A DNA stretch of 14,402 nt from an uncultured Pedobacter sp. (GTDB taxonomy: Bacteria > Bacteroidota > Bacteroidia > Sphingobacteriales > Sphingobacteriaceae). The stretch lies in assembly GCA_946478755.1 (NCBI GenBank), contig CAMLDJ010000127.1, forward strand, positions 1 through 14,402. Direction: 5' to 3'. Shown piece by piece: positions 1 through 5,871 of the stretch (position 1 is its first letter; each line of letters starts with the position of its first letter). The notes below the pieces were generated by a model. It ran no database searches. It had not been told where the DNA came from and was given only the letters and a program-made list of their open reading frames with translations. The position numbers were made by a program, and so were the translations under genes.

Positions 1-53
1 ACAGGTGGTCAGTTTAAACCGAAACGGGGTGGTCAATTTCAGCGAAATCTCCA
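1..53. mobile_element. Terminal segment of an IS21-type insertion sequence (body outside window)
   Basis: Two direct repeats lie side by side: one beginning GGTGGTCAGTTTAAACCGAA at about 4, and a second beginning GGTGGTCAATTTCAGCGAAA at about 28. Each is a GGTGGTCA block followed by a T/A-rich stretch and CGAAA. Multiple internal terminal repeats of this kind are typical of IS21-family ends, and the segment stops with CA at 52-53, the expected terminal dinucleotide (family knowledge). The coding frame of the neighbouring oxidase-like gene loses its family resemblance exactly here. The transposase genes would lie left of the window, so the family assignment is an inference from the ends only. 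Confidence 0.5.
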
Positions 54-150
54 CAATATACGGAACGCCGTCATTACTGCATGCAATTCTGCCCGTAATC
101 TGACTGCTCAAAAGGTTTTCGATCTGTCGATCGTTTAGTTCTCCTAACAT
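52..150 (-). pseudogene. Pyridoxamine-5'-phosphate-oxidase-like FMN-binding protein, 5' fragment cut by the IS
   Basis: Reading from an ATG at 148-150 on the minus strand gives 33 codons starting MLGELNDRQIENLL and ending in G-R-I-A-C-S-N-D-G-V-P-Y-I-V. This matches the N-terminus of small split-barrel flavin/PNPOx-like proteins, where an L-x-x-x-Q-I-E helix is followed by a G-R-I strand and D-G-x-P-Y-I-V, normally continuing P-V-x-Y-x-Y. These proteins usually run to about 150 residues. Here the resemblance ends at V33, where the IS-like terminal repeats start, and the frame merely stays open into the IS. The gene lies 62 bp downstream of the uspA gene at 213-1049 and probably shared its transcript. 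Full-length relatives bind FMN or haem and are common beside Usp genes; this copy cannot make the complete fold. Confidence 0.6.
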
Positions 151-212
151 CGTGTTTTGACTTTCTAGGTAAATAACATCTTCTCAATAAGGTTTTCAGT
201 ATACAGCCAACA

Positions 213-1049
213 TTATTCATGTTTGGCAAAAACCAATAAAGGCACCTTTGCATAGAATGAATACTGTTCTGCATTGGAGGGAAACAGGAGTTTGTCAAAT
301 CCAGAGCGGTCGTGATGAGAGAAAAGTGCAAGAATGGAGTTATGCCCTTTGTTTATGGTCTGATGGATATCTGCTATTACCGACCTTTCTATGTTGCGTT
401 TAACCTGGATGAATGTTATTGGATAACTATATTTTTCTCTCATCCTTAACTCAAGCTCTTCAGGGTTGCTCATGCCTTCAAACGGTAGACTCATATACAT
501 CATCTGGATTTCTGCACCAAGGGGAGATGCAAAATCAACCAAATGTGGAAGCTCACGCTCAATATTCTGAAGGTCTGTTGCATAGATGATATTTTTTATC
601 TTCCTGTGGCGGTATTTACTGGGCACTACGATCACCGGGATTTTGGAACTGGCCAATAGTCTGCTGGTATGGGTTCCGAAAAGTTTTTTTACCATGCCTG
701 CTCCGCGGGTAGCAATCAGGATATACTCGAATTTCTCTGCCTGGGCATAATCAATTAAGGCATCAACCACCTCCGTTGAATTAAGCACCACAGATTTGAA
801 CCTGAAAGGTTCGAGATCGATGGAACGGCAGATTGCAGAAACAAAGGCGCTGAGTTCTCCGGTGAGCTTATCCATGCTCTTTTTTAAAAACTTGCTGTAA
901 GCCTCCTGTGTCCAGCTAAAAGGTTTGGGTATATGATTTACCTGCACCACACTTAAGGCACAGCCTTTAAGTTTGGCCAACCGCAGTGCCATGCGTACAG
1001 CTGATTTTGAATTATCAGATAAATCGGTGGTTACCATAATTTTTTTCAT
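213..1049 (-). CDS. Two-domain universal stress protein (UspA family)
   Basis: 278 residues, two Usp folds in tandem. Domain 1 (about 1-145) opens MKKIMVTTDLSDNS, the usual first strand plus T-D-x-S loop, and ends I-P-V-I-V-V-P. Domain 2 (about 150-278) restarts at I-K-N-I-I-Y-A-T-D and ends V-P-L-L-V-F. The nucleotide loop of domain 1 (T-R-G-A-G-M-V-K-K-L-F-G-T) resembles G-x2-G-x9-G-S/T but is one residue short, and domain 2 has only a remnant (F-S-H-H-D-R-S-G), so ATP binding is uncertain. There is no signal peptide, so it should act in the cytoplasm as a stress-survival or signalling protein of unknown partner. It is divergent from hsp20; a CRP/FNR-like box lies 92 bp upstream. The IS-cut oxidase gene follows it. 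Confidence 0.9.
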   Translation of the reverse strand: MKKIMVTTDLSDNSKSAVRMALRLAKLKGCALSVVQVNHIPKPFSWTQEAYSKFLKKSMDKLTGELSAFVSAICRSIDLEPFRFKSVVLNSTEVVDALIDYAQAEKFEYILIATRGAGMVKKLFGTHTSRLLASSKIPVIVVPSKYRHRKIKNIIYATDLQNIERELPHLVDFASPLGAEIQMMYMSLPFEGMSNPEELELRMREKYSYPITFIQVKRNIERSVIADIHQTINKGHNSILALFSHHDRSGFDKLLFPSNAEQYSFYAKVPLLVFAKHE

Positions 1050-1089
1050 CTTTTTCCCCTGGTTTTTAACGCAGCTTTTTTCTCTTCTC

Positions 1090-1097
1090 TAAAGCTA
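1090..1097 (-). promoter_or_regulatory. Candidate -7 element of uspA (213-1049)
   Basis: The minus strand reads TAGCTTTA, one base from the Bacteroidota consensus TAnnTTTG, 40 bp upstream of the uspA ATG. No TTG is found at the usual -33 spacing. The box at 1141-1154 is centred about 50.5 bp upstream of the first T. This is a pattern match on a degenerate element, so confidence is low. Confidence 0.3.
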
Positions 1098-1140
1098 TCC
1101 CAGATCACTATCAATTTCAGTAGTTTATCCCTATATTTTT

Positions 1141-1154
1141 ATGATTTTTATCAC
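1141..1154. promoter_or_regulatory. CRP/FNR-like box 1 (upstream of uspA)
   Basis: ATGATttttATCAC: two TGAT half-sites in inverted orientation separated by four bases. This geometry is shared by FNR sites (TTGAT-N4-ATCAA) and CRP sites (TGTGAT-N4-ATCACA). It is centred about 98 bp before the uspA start codon. The sequence directly beyond it, ATCACCTCTGGCAA, recurs next to box 8 with a short insertion. Confidence 0.5.
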
Positions 1155-1316
1155 CTCTGGCAATGATCTTGATCTGAAGGCTTAAAAGAGATGATGTTTT
1201 GCAGTAGATAAGATAATGGGTTTTTCATCGGATTATAGGATGGGCATCCTTTTAATTGCCGTTGTTGAAAAATGCCCAGGCAGCATAATAACCGGTGAGC
1301 AAACTCATAGCAGATA

Positions 1317-1330
1317 ATGACGGGTATCAA
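1317..1330. promoter_or_regulatory. CRP/FNR-like box 2 (upstream of hsp20)
   Basis: ATGACgggtATCAA, half-sites TGAC and ATCA in the same four-base-spaced inverted geometry as the other boxes. Its centre is about 50 bp from the hsp20 ATG and 29.5 bp from a TAACTTTA -7-like element. Allowing about a dozen bases to the start site, this is close to the -41.5 position typical of activators that overlap the -35 region. Confidence 0.5.
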
Positions 1331-1352
1331 TTAAACCCTGTTTAAGACAGGT

Positions 1353-1360
1353 TAACTTTA
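1353..1360 (+). promoter_or_regulatory. Candidate -7 element of hsp20
   Basis: TAACTTTA differs from TAnnTTTG only in the last base and lies 12 bp before the start codon. No TTG stands at the usual -33 spacing, which would fit a promoter needing an activator at box 2. It implies a very short leader, so an alternative promoter further upstream remains possible. Confidence 0.3.
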
Positions 1361-1372
1361 TAAAAAAAAGTT

Positions 1373-1780
1373 ATGTCAGTTACAGAAAATTTAAACAAAA
1401 AAGAGATAAGCTCCATGGTACAGGATTTTTGGGATCCTGAATTCTTTGATGAGCCTAATCAGCCAAAGAAGGCCGTAAATGTTATAGAAAGGGATACCAA
1501 ATTCAAAATTGAGGTGCTCGCGCCCGGGTTTCGAAAAAAAGATTTCTCTGTAAATGTTGAAAACGGAGTGCTCAATATCCTTGCCGAGCATGAAACGGAC
1601 AATGAGGAAAATTATTTGAGAAAAGAATTCTCACGCGCTTCGTTCTGCGGGGCGTTCAGCCTTCCTGAAAATGTTTCTCCAGAACATATAAGCGCCAAAT
1701 ACAGGGATGGTATTCTCTCGTTGACACTTAGAAAGACTGGTAAGCTCTCTTCGGAAAAAAAGCAGGTGAAGATTTCCTGA
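1373..1780 (+). CDS. Small heat shock protein, Hsp20/alpha-crystallin family
   Basis: 135 residues. The alpha-crystallin domain spans about residues 33-120: V-N-V-I-E-R-D, F-K-I-E-V-L-A-P-G-F-R-K-K-D-F, V-E-N-G-V-L-N-I, E-E-N-Y-L-R-K-E-F, F-S-L-P-E-N-V and Y-R-D-G-I-L-S-L-T-L are all in family order. A short N-terminal arm precedes it, and the C-terminal tail ends Q-V-K-I-S, a likely version of the I-x-I/V anchoring motif. Such proteins form oligomers and hold unfolding proteins in the cytoplasm without using ATP. The length is normal for bacterial class A members. The gene is divergent from uspA with its own CRP/FNR-like box, and is followed by a stem-loop before the sigma factor gene. Confidence 0.95.
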   Translation: MSVTENLNKKEISSMVQDFWDPEFFDEPNQPKKAVNVIERDTKFKIEVLAPGFRKKDFSVNVENGVLNILAEHETDNEENYLRKEFSRASFCGAFSLPENVSPEHISAKYRDGILSLTLRKTGKLSSEKKQVKIS

Positions 1781-1794
1781 ACAGACGATGAATT

Positions 1795-1837
1795 TAAGCC
1801 GGGTTTTAGGATAGGGTAATCCCTTGACGCCGGCTTA
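1795..1837 (+). terminator. Stem-loop after hsp20, probable terminator
   Basis: TAAGCCGG at 1795-1802 pairs perfectly with CCGGCTTA at 1830-1837. Inside it, AGGG and CCCT can form a second stem around TAAT. It begins 14 bases after the hsp20 stop. The bases that follow (TATTTAATC) are A/T-rich but not a clean T-run, so it could instead be an mRNA-stabilising or attenuating hairpin before the sigma factor gene. Confidence 0.45.
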
Positions 1838-1865
1838 TATTTAATCATTCACATCATTGAAGCGC

Positions 1866-1879
1866 ATGAGTGAAATCAT
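1866..1879. promoter_or_regulatory. Near-match CRP/FNR-like box upstream of the sigma factor gene
   Basis: ATGAGtgaaATCAT has the geometry of the other boxes, with one mismatch (TGAG in place of TGAT/C). It is centred about 54 bp before the ATG of the sigma factor gene and 28.5 bp before TGATTTTG at 1901-1908, which is one base from TAnnTTTG. This spacing is close to that of box 2, which is the only reason to list it. Confidence 0.3.
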
Positions 1880-1925
1880 CGAGGAAACAAATTGTTTTTT
1901 TGATTTTGGCATTAAAATGTAAAAC

Positions 1926-2444
1926 ATGGAAAAGCCGATTAATTCTTTTACCGAACGTAAATCCTTTGAAGAACTGCTGCTGGCAGAAGTCAAAATCTTA
2001 AAAAGTATGGCCAGTCATTTTGTCAATGAGAAAGACGAAATGGAGGATCTGGTTCAGGATACCCTGCTCAAGGCATTGCGTTTCTATGAGAAGTTTAGTA
2101 TGGACACCGATATTCGCAAATGGCTGTATACCATCATGAGGAACACCTTTATTAACAGGGTCAACAGAACTTCAAGAGTGATGGAACACCATACGCAGAT
2201 TAAAATAGCCTCCAGAAATAGCTGTTCGGTAAGCACTGTCTTCTCAAAATTGATCTCCGATGATGTTCATCGGGTGATCAACAGTTTTCCTTATCCCATC
2301 AGGCAGGCGATAACGATGTATAATGAAGGTTATAAATACCGTGAAATTTCCCAGGCAACTGCCCAGCCCATTGGAACGGTAAAGACCAGGATCAGAACCG
2401 CACGCCTGGTTCTTGGAAAGAAATTTTCCCCCACCGCCCATTGA
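1926..2444 (+). CDS. ECF-type RNA polymerase sigma factor
   Basis: 172 residues with the two-domain layout of extracytoplasmic-function sigma factors. Region 2 spans about 30-85 with D-L-V-Q-D-T-L-L-K-A and a W-L-Y-T-I-M-R-N-T-F-I-N segment that binds core enzyme and melts the -10 region. Region 4 is about 115-165 with the helix-turn-helix Y-K-Y-R-E-I-S-Q-A-T-A-Q-P-I-G-T-V-K-T-R-I-R-T-A-R for the -35 element. No region 3 is present, as expected. It would direct polymerase to a set of stress promoters. There is no anti-sigma gene next to it: hsp20 lies upstream on the same strand and a decayed BON gene downstream. Control by transcription or by a distant anti-sigma is therefore more likely. 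Confidence 0.92.
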   Translation: MEKPINSFTERKSFEELLLAEVKILKSMASHFVNEKDEMEDLVQDTLLKALRFYEKFSMDTDIRKWLYTIMRNTFINRVNRTSRVMEHHTQIKIASRNSCSVSTVFSKLISDDVHRVINSFPYPIRQAITMYNEGYKYREISQATAQPIGTVKTRIRTARLVLGKKFSPTAH

Positions 2445-2487
2445 ATTTGTAGACCCTCGGATTTTGATTTCCTGTCCTTTCATCTCC

Positions 2488-2501
2488 CTGATGAGTATCA
2501 T
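2488..2501. promoter_or_regulatory. CRP/FNR-like box 3 (upstream of the BON remnant)
   Basis: CTGATgagtATCAT, perfectly inverted TGAT/ATCA half-sites with a four-base gap, centred about 97 bp before the BON start codon. This distance resembles that between box 1 and the uspA gene. The gene it would control is now broken, so the site may be a relic. Confidence 0.42.
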
Positions 2502-2591
2502 CCGCTTCACTGAGCAGGGTTCTTGAAGGCTTGGGATGTAATTGCGCTCTTTGGTTATTCAAACTAAATAGTACACTTTATATTAAAAGTT

Positions 2592-2785
2592 ATGAAAACA
2601 GACAATTAGATTCAAAAAGATGTTCTCGGTGAACTCAAGTGAGAACATCTGTTAATTCAGCCGAAATTGGTGTTTCGGTGAAAGATGGTATCGTGACATT
2701 ATCAGGGGAGGTAGATTGCTATTCTAAAAAACTTGCCGCAGCAAAAAGGATTTCCGGTGTTAAGGCAATAGCTGAAGATATTTAG
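2592..2785 (+). pseudogene. BON-domain protein, decayed
   Basis: The ATG at 2592 starts MKTDN, then TAG at 2607-2609, then I-Q-K-D-V-L-G-E-L-K, then TGA at 2640-2642 where relatives carry a tryptophan codon (TGG). A one-base loss follows at about 2646, where GAA-CA-TCT replaces GAA-CCA-TCT. From there frame +2 continues T-S-V-N-S-A-E-I-G-V-S-V-K-D-G-I-V-T-L-S-G-E-V-D to I-S-G-V-K-A-I-A-E-D-I-stop, the signature of a BON domain (G-I-V-T-L-S-G-x-V, then V-x-G-V-x-x-I). Between K-K-L-A-A and the I-S-G-V segment about three residues seem missing, and the tail that normally follows is gone. Intact relatives are small soluble or periplasmic osmotic-stress proteins, often with two or three BON repeats. 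The gene is convergent with the response regulator gene. Confidence 0.8.
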
Positions 2786-2799
2786 GCCGGTTTGGCCTA
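2783..2799. terminator. Short stem-loop between convergent BON remnant and response regulator
   Basis: TAGGCC at 2783-2788 pairs with GGCCTA at 2794-2799 around a five-base loop; the left arm includes the BON stop codon. It sits between two convergent genes, where a shared terminator is expected. No clear T-run follows on either strand, so termination is only probable. Confidence 0.35.
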
Positions 2800-2820
2800 G
2801 ATTTATCGTGGAACCGAAGA

Positions 2821-3879
2821 TCAGTTGTGCATGTTTCTTAATTTATTGATCTGTTCTATATGGATGACACTATCGGTAATGCGGATGAGCCGTTCATCCT
2901 TGAACTCGCCAAGCATTCTGATCATGGACTCTTTGGCAACCCCTGCAATAGCGGCCAGATTTTCCCTTGTCAGGTCAATTTCAAAGGTTTGCTGCTGTTG
3001 AGGATTGTATTTTTCGTAAAGGGTGACGAGTGTATCTGCAACCTTTTTGCGGAGGGAGTTATATGCCGTAGCCAGTAAGTGTTCTTCACGTTCAATCAGA
3101 TTTTTTGCAAGAACGGAAATGAATTTTTTCATCACCTGTGGGTTACTGCCCATCAGTTGCTCAAACTCCGCACGGGGAATCACAGCAAGCTCGGTATCTT
3201 CTAAAGCCTCCGCAGATTCGCGGTAATTTCTGCCTTCAAGCAAAGGCAGATATCCAAAAAAATCGCCTTGGTTATAAAGCCCCATGATGAGTTCTTTTCC
3301 TTCCTGGTTTCGTTTGTAAGTCTTGACTTTTCCTTTGCTCAGGTAAAATAACTTGGAAGGGAGGTTTCCTTCAGTATAAATAATCTGTTTTTTCTTGTAC
3401 TGGTTCTGGCTGCGGTTTTCTTTGAGTAAATCAAGATGGTCTTTTCCATCGTTAAGCATGATAAGCCTGTCCATGCCGTTTATCCCCGGGGCAATTTCTT
3501 CCTTTAGGGAAGCCGCTTTGCGCAACCGCCCGTCTATGGCATTGATTACATCGGTCCCGTCGAAAGGTTTTATGATATAATCATCTGCGCCCATTTCCAT
3601 GCCCTTTCTCACCTCAGTACGTTCAGACTTGGCTGTAAGGAAGATAAAGGGGATGTTGGCAGTTGCCTGGTTTTTTTGAAGCATAAGCAGCACACCATAG
3701 CCATCCAGAACGGGCATCATGATATCGCAAAGTACCAGGTCCGGCCGTTGCTGAAGGGCGATTTCTACACCTTGCTTTCCGTTTTCGGCCTGATCGACTT
3801 TATAGTTGGCCAGCTCAAGGATCTCTGAAAGGTTCTCCCTGATGTCCCGGTTGTCCTCGATAACTAAAATCCTTTTCAT
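2821..3879 (-). CDS. Response regulator with CRP/FNR-type output (receiver, cNMP-binding fold, winged helix)
   Basis: 352 residues. The receiver domain (about 1-120) has the acidic pair E8-D9, phospho-acceptor D52 in L-V-L-C-D-I-M-M-P, T82 and K104 in I-I-K-P-F. A linker leads to a CRP-like beta-barrel (about 150-240), a dimer helix (about 245-275) and a C-terminal HTH_Crp (about 300-345), whose recognition helix carries A-K-E-S-M-I-R (K316, E317, R321). In CRP and FNR the matching Glu and Arg read the TGA half-site. The barrel lacks the cAMP contacts (G-Y-L-P in place of G-E, and E-S-A in place of R-S/T-A), so it is unlikely to bind cAMP. Phosphorylation therefore probably replaces ligand control, driving dimerisation on DNA. 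The start codon overlaps the kinase stop by 4 bp (ATGA), implying coupled translation. It is the best candidate to bind the TGAY-N4-RTCA boxes here. Confidence 0.93.
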   Translation of the reverse strand: MKRILVIEDNRDIRENLSEILELANYKVDQAENGKQGVEIALQQRPDLVLCDIMMPVLDGYGVLLMLQKNQATANIPFIFLTAKSERTEVRKGMEMGADDYIIKPFDGTDVINAIDGRLRKAASLKEEIAPGINGMDRLIMLNDGKDHLDLLKENRSQNQYKKKQIIYTEGNLPSKLFYLSKGKVKTYKRNQEGKELIMGLYNQGDFFGYLPLLEGRNYRESAEALEDTELAVIPRAEFEQLMGSNPQVMKKFISVLAKNLIEREEHLLATAYNSLRKKVADTLVTLYEKYNPQQQQTFEIDLTRENLAAIAGVAKESMIRMLGEFKDERLIRITDSVIHIEQINKLRNMHN

Positions 3880-5546
3880 AATTCAGTCTGTTTTGTTTTT
3901 ACAAATTCAATAGTAAATTCCGTTCCCGATCCAAGTTCACTTTTACAGGAAATTTTTCCGCCCATTAACCCCACATATCTGGAGACAATATGCAGGCCCA
4001 GTCCTGTTCCCTGGATATTGTTGGCATTGCTTGCACGAAAAAACCTTTCAAAGAGATGATGCATATCCTGCGTAGGAATGCCCAATCCTTTGTCACTGAT
4101 TTTTATCGTTACCTGATTTTGGTCAACTGAACTGCATATATGAATGTGGCTGTTTTCAGGGGAAAACTTGATGGCATTGGAAAGCAGATTGATGATAATG
4201 TGCTTGAGCATGACCTGATCTAAATACACGCGGGTTTCTCCCTGATGAGAAAACTGGATAATATGACCTTTCTTTTTCAGTGTTTCTATTTCTGTAATAA
4301 CGTTTTTGATATGATCCGTTAGCTCAAAAGTGCTGTAATGCGGTTCGGCTTTGTTTTCCTCAATTTTCTCAAGGGATAGGAAATCGTTTAATATATCGGT
4401 TAAAGACTGTACTGTAGCGGCTATCCGGTTCACGTGGCTTTGCCGCTTTTCCTGCTGATTTTCTGTGGTATATTTTGATATCAGATAGGCAGAAGAGAGT
4501 ATAGTACTCAAAGGGGTCCGGAATTCATGGGAGGCCATTGAGACAAACCTCGACTTGAACTCACTCATCTCTCTTTCCTTTTTCAGGCTCTGGAGAATTT
4601 TTTCCTCAACTTTCTTCCGTTCAGAAATGTTCATCGCAATCCCCAGATAGCCTTCGGTATCCCCGGTTGGTGTATGCATCGCTGTAATGGTAAGTGATGC
4701 CGGAAAACGGCTTCCGTCCTTTCTCAGGCATTCAATTTCCCGTTCATTCGCCAATCCGAGATCAGTTTTTATTTTTAGTGCCTCAAAGTTGGCAGCAACA
4801 GTTAACTTAAGTGATTTTGTAAGTTCGACCGCGCTTTGCTTAAGTGTTTCAGCAGGATGAAAAACTGAGGGGCTAAGCTTATCGATGATTTCTTCGGCAA
4901 CATAGCCCAGCTCTCGTTCGGCAGCAGGATTGAACATCTTTATCGTTCCGCCCGAATCGGTAACATATAGGATAACCTCTGCATGACCCCAAATACTCCG
5001 CAAAAAAGTGTTTGCCCTATTAAGCTCTACATCCTTTAGCTCGGTTTCGGTGATAAGCTCTGCCAATTGTTTTACCGTGCTGGTCAGTGAGCGTGTCCTG
5101 CTTAAAACCTTGGCCTCCAGCTGCTCGTTTAAGACTTTAAGCTCCAGCTCCGCTTTTTTTCTTGCCGAGATATCACTTATAAAACCGATGACAAATTTTC
5201 CCTGATCTGTTTGATAACTGCTCAGGCTAACCTCTACAGGAAATTCCGTTCCATCTTTTCTAAGTCCAAAAAGATCAAGTCCCAGCCCCATCGGCCGCGA
5301 CCGCGGGTGTTTGATATAGCCATTAACATGGTGCTGGTGTTTATCTGCAAACCTGCTTGGAATAAGATCTTCAATCGGCTTTCCGCTAAGTTCCAACGGG
5401 CGATAACCAAATTGTTTTTCTAAAAATGGATTGGTTATCACAATTTGGCCCCTGTCATCAGCAACAATAATACCCATAGAGGCATTATCAAACAAGGGAT
5501 CGAAACCAATTCCCGTGGTTTTGTTCATCTTTTGGTTGAAAGACAT
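3876..5546 (-). CDS. Soluble PAS-PAS sensor histidine kinase
   Basis: 556 residues. PAS 1 is at about 15-128 (D-N-A-S-M-G-I-I-V-A-D-D through G-F-I-S-D-I-S-A-R-K), followed by a heptad-like coiled coil at about 128-178. PAS 2 is at about 180-310 (closing G-I-A-M-N-I-S-E-R-K). HisKA at about 325-395 has S-H-E-F-R-T-P-L with the phosphorylated H340, and HATPase_c at about 405-548 has the N-box (N-L-L-S-N-A-I-K-F-S), D-K-G-L-G-I-P and G-T-G-L-G-L-H-I-V. All catalytic motifs are intact. There is no membrane segment or signal peptide, so it senses a cytoplasmic cue through PAS; no haem- or flavin-binding residue can be assigned with confidence, so the ligand is unknown. It should phosphorylate D52 of the CRP-type regulator encoded immediately downstream with a 4 bp overlap. 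Two CRP/FNR-like boxes lie 135-170 bp upstream, suggesting autoregulation. Confidence 0.94.
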   Translation of the reverse strand: MSFNQKMNKTTGIGFDPLFDNASMGIIVADDRGQIVITNPFLEKQFGYRPLELSGKPIEDLIPSRFADKHQHHVNGYIKHPRSRPMGLGLDLFGLRKDGTEFPVEVSLSSYQTDQGKFVIGFISDISARKKAELELKVLNEQLEAKVLSRTRSLTSTVKQLAELITETELKDVELNRANTFLRSIWGHAEVILYVTDSGGTIKMFNPAAERELGYVAEEIIDKLSPSVFHPAETLKQSAVELTKSLKLTVAANFEALKIKTDLGLANEREIECLRKDGSRFPASLTITAMHTPTGDTEGYLGIAMNISERKKVEEKILQSLKKEREMSEFKSRFVSMASHEFRTPLSTILSSAYLISKYTTENQQEKRQSHVNRIAATVQSLTDILNDFLSLEKIEENKAEPHYSTFELTDHIKNVITEIETLKKKGHIIQFSHQGETRVYLDQVMLKHIIINLLSNAIKFSPENSHIHICSSVDQNQVTIKISDKGLGIPTQDMHHLFERFFRASNANNIQGTGLGLHIVSRYVGLMGGKISCKSELGSGTEFTIEFVKTKQTEL

Positions 5547-5680
5547 ATTAGCCTACTTCATAAATATACAACAATTAATCATCGGTATTTTCCTGAGGTG
5601 TACATTGCCCGCTCATGAGCAGCTTTTATTCAACTGAGGAGTACAGATAGCTAAAATTGTATCTTTTTTTACACTTATTA

Positions 5681-5694
5681 ATGACCGGTGTCAT
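5681..5694. promoter_or_regulatory. CRP/FNR-like box 4 (upstream of the kinase gene)
   Basis: ATGACcggtGTCAT, a perfect palindrome over all fourteen bases and the most symmetric copy in the window. It lies exactly 22 bp, two helical turns, from box 5, so two dimers would sit on the same face of the DNA. It is upstream of the operon that encodes the presumed binding protein. Confidence 0.55.
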
Positions 5695-5702
5695 ATGGGG
5701 TA

Positions 5703-5716
5703 ATGATGGTAGTCAC
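5703..5716. promoter_or_regulatory. CRP/FNR-like box 5 (upstream of the kinase gene)
   Basis: ATGATggtaGTCAC, with TGAT and GTCA half-sites at four-base spacing. It is the second of a phased pair with box 4. Only the kinase-regulator operon reads away from this region. Confidence 0.5.
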
Positions 5717-5871
5717 ATTATTTTTAAAAGGAATTTGATTTAATCAGACTACTACTAGCTCTTTGTTTGTTTTTCCCGGCACGGATGAAGCAATGATTTT
5801 ATCGGCTTCGAAATTGCAAGGGCTGGATCAAGCTAGCGGGTTTAAAACTGTTCCGATACTCCTGCACCTAG

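Larger units (their letters stand above)
1050..1372. promoter_or_regulatory. Divergent regulatory region between uspA and hsp20
   Basis: No gene is visible in these 323 bases. They hold two TGAY-N4-RTCA boxes, one nearer each gene (entered separately), and degenerate -7 elements for both directions. There is also an imperfect palindrome at 1331-1355, with arms CCTGT and ACAGG around TTAAG flanked by TTAA on both sides, lying 18 bp before the hsp20 start in its probable leader. The hsp20 start is preceded by an A-run rather than a Shine-Dalgarno sequence, as is usual in Bacteroidota. Confidence 0.6.
5547..5871. other. Non-coding region upstream of the kinase gene
   Basis: No gene is supported in these 325 bases. 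They contain a perfect ten-base palindrome GCTCATGAGC at 5611-5620 and two CRP/FNR-like boxes at 5681-5694 and 5703-5716, entered separately. Both flanking genes are on the minus strand, so the region is the leader and promoter of the kinase-regulator operon plus the 3' flank of the upstream uspA. The stretch from about 5740 to 5871 shows nothing recognisable. Confidence 0.5.

Noticed and set aside
74..331. 85-codon minus-strand frame across the left edge
   Set aside because: It overlaps the uspA 3' end and the oxidase-like fragment in a different frame, and shows no family features.
2592..2785. Programmed frameshift or stop read-through in the BON gene
   Set aside because: Two separate stops, a one-base loss with no slippery run, and an internal deletion together are decay, not recoding.
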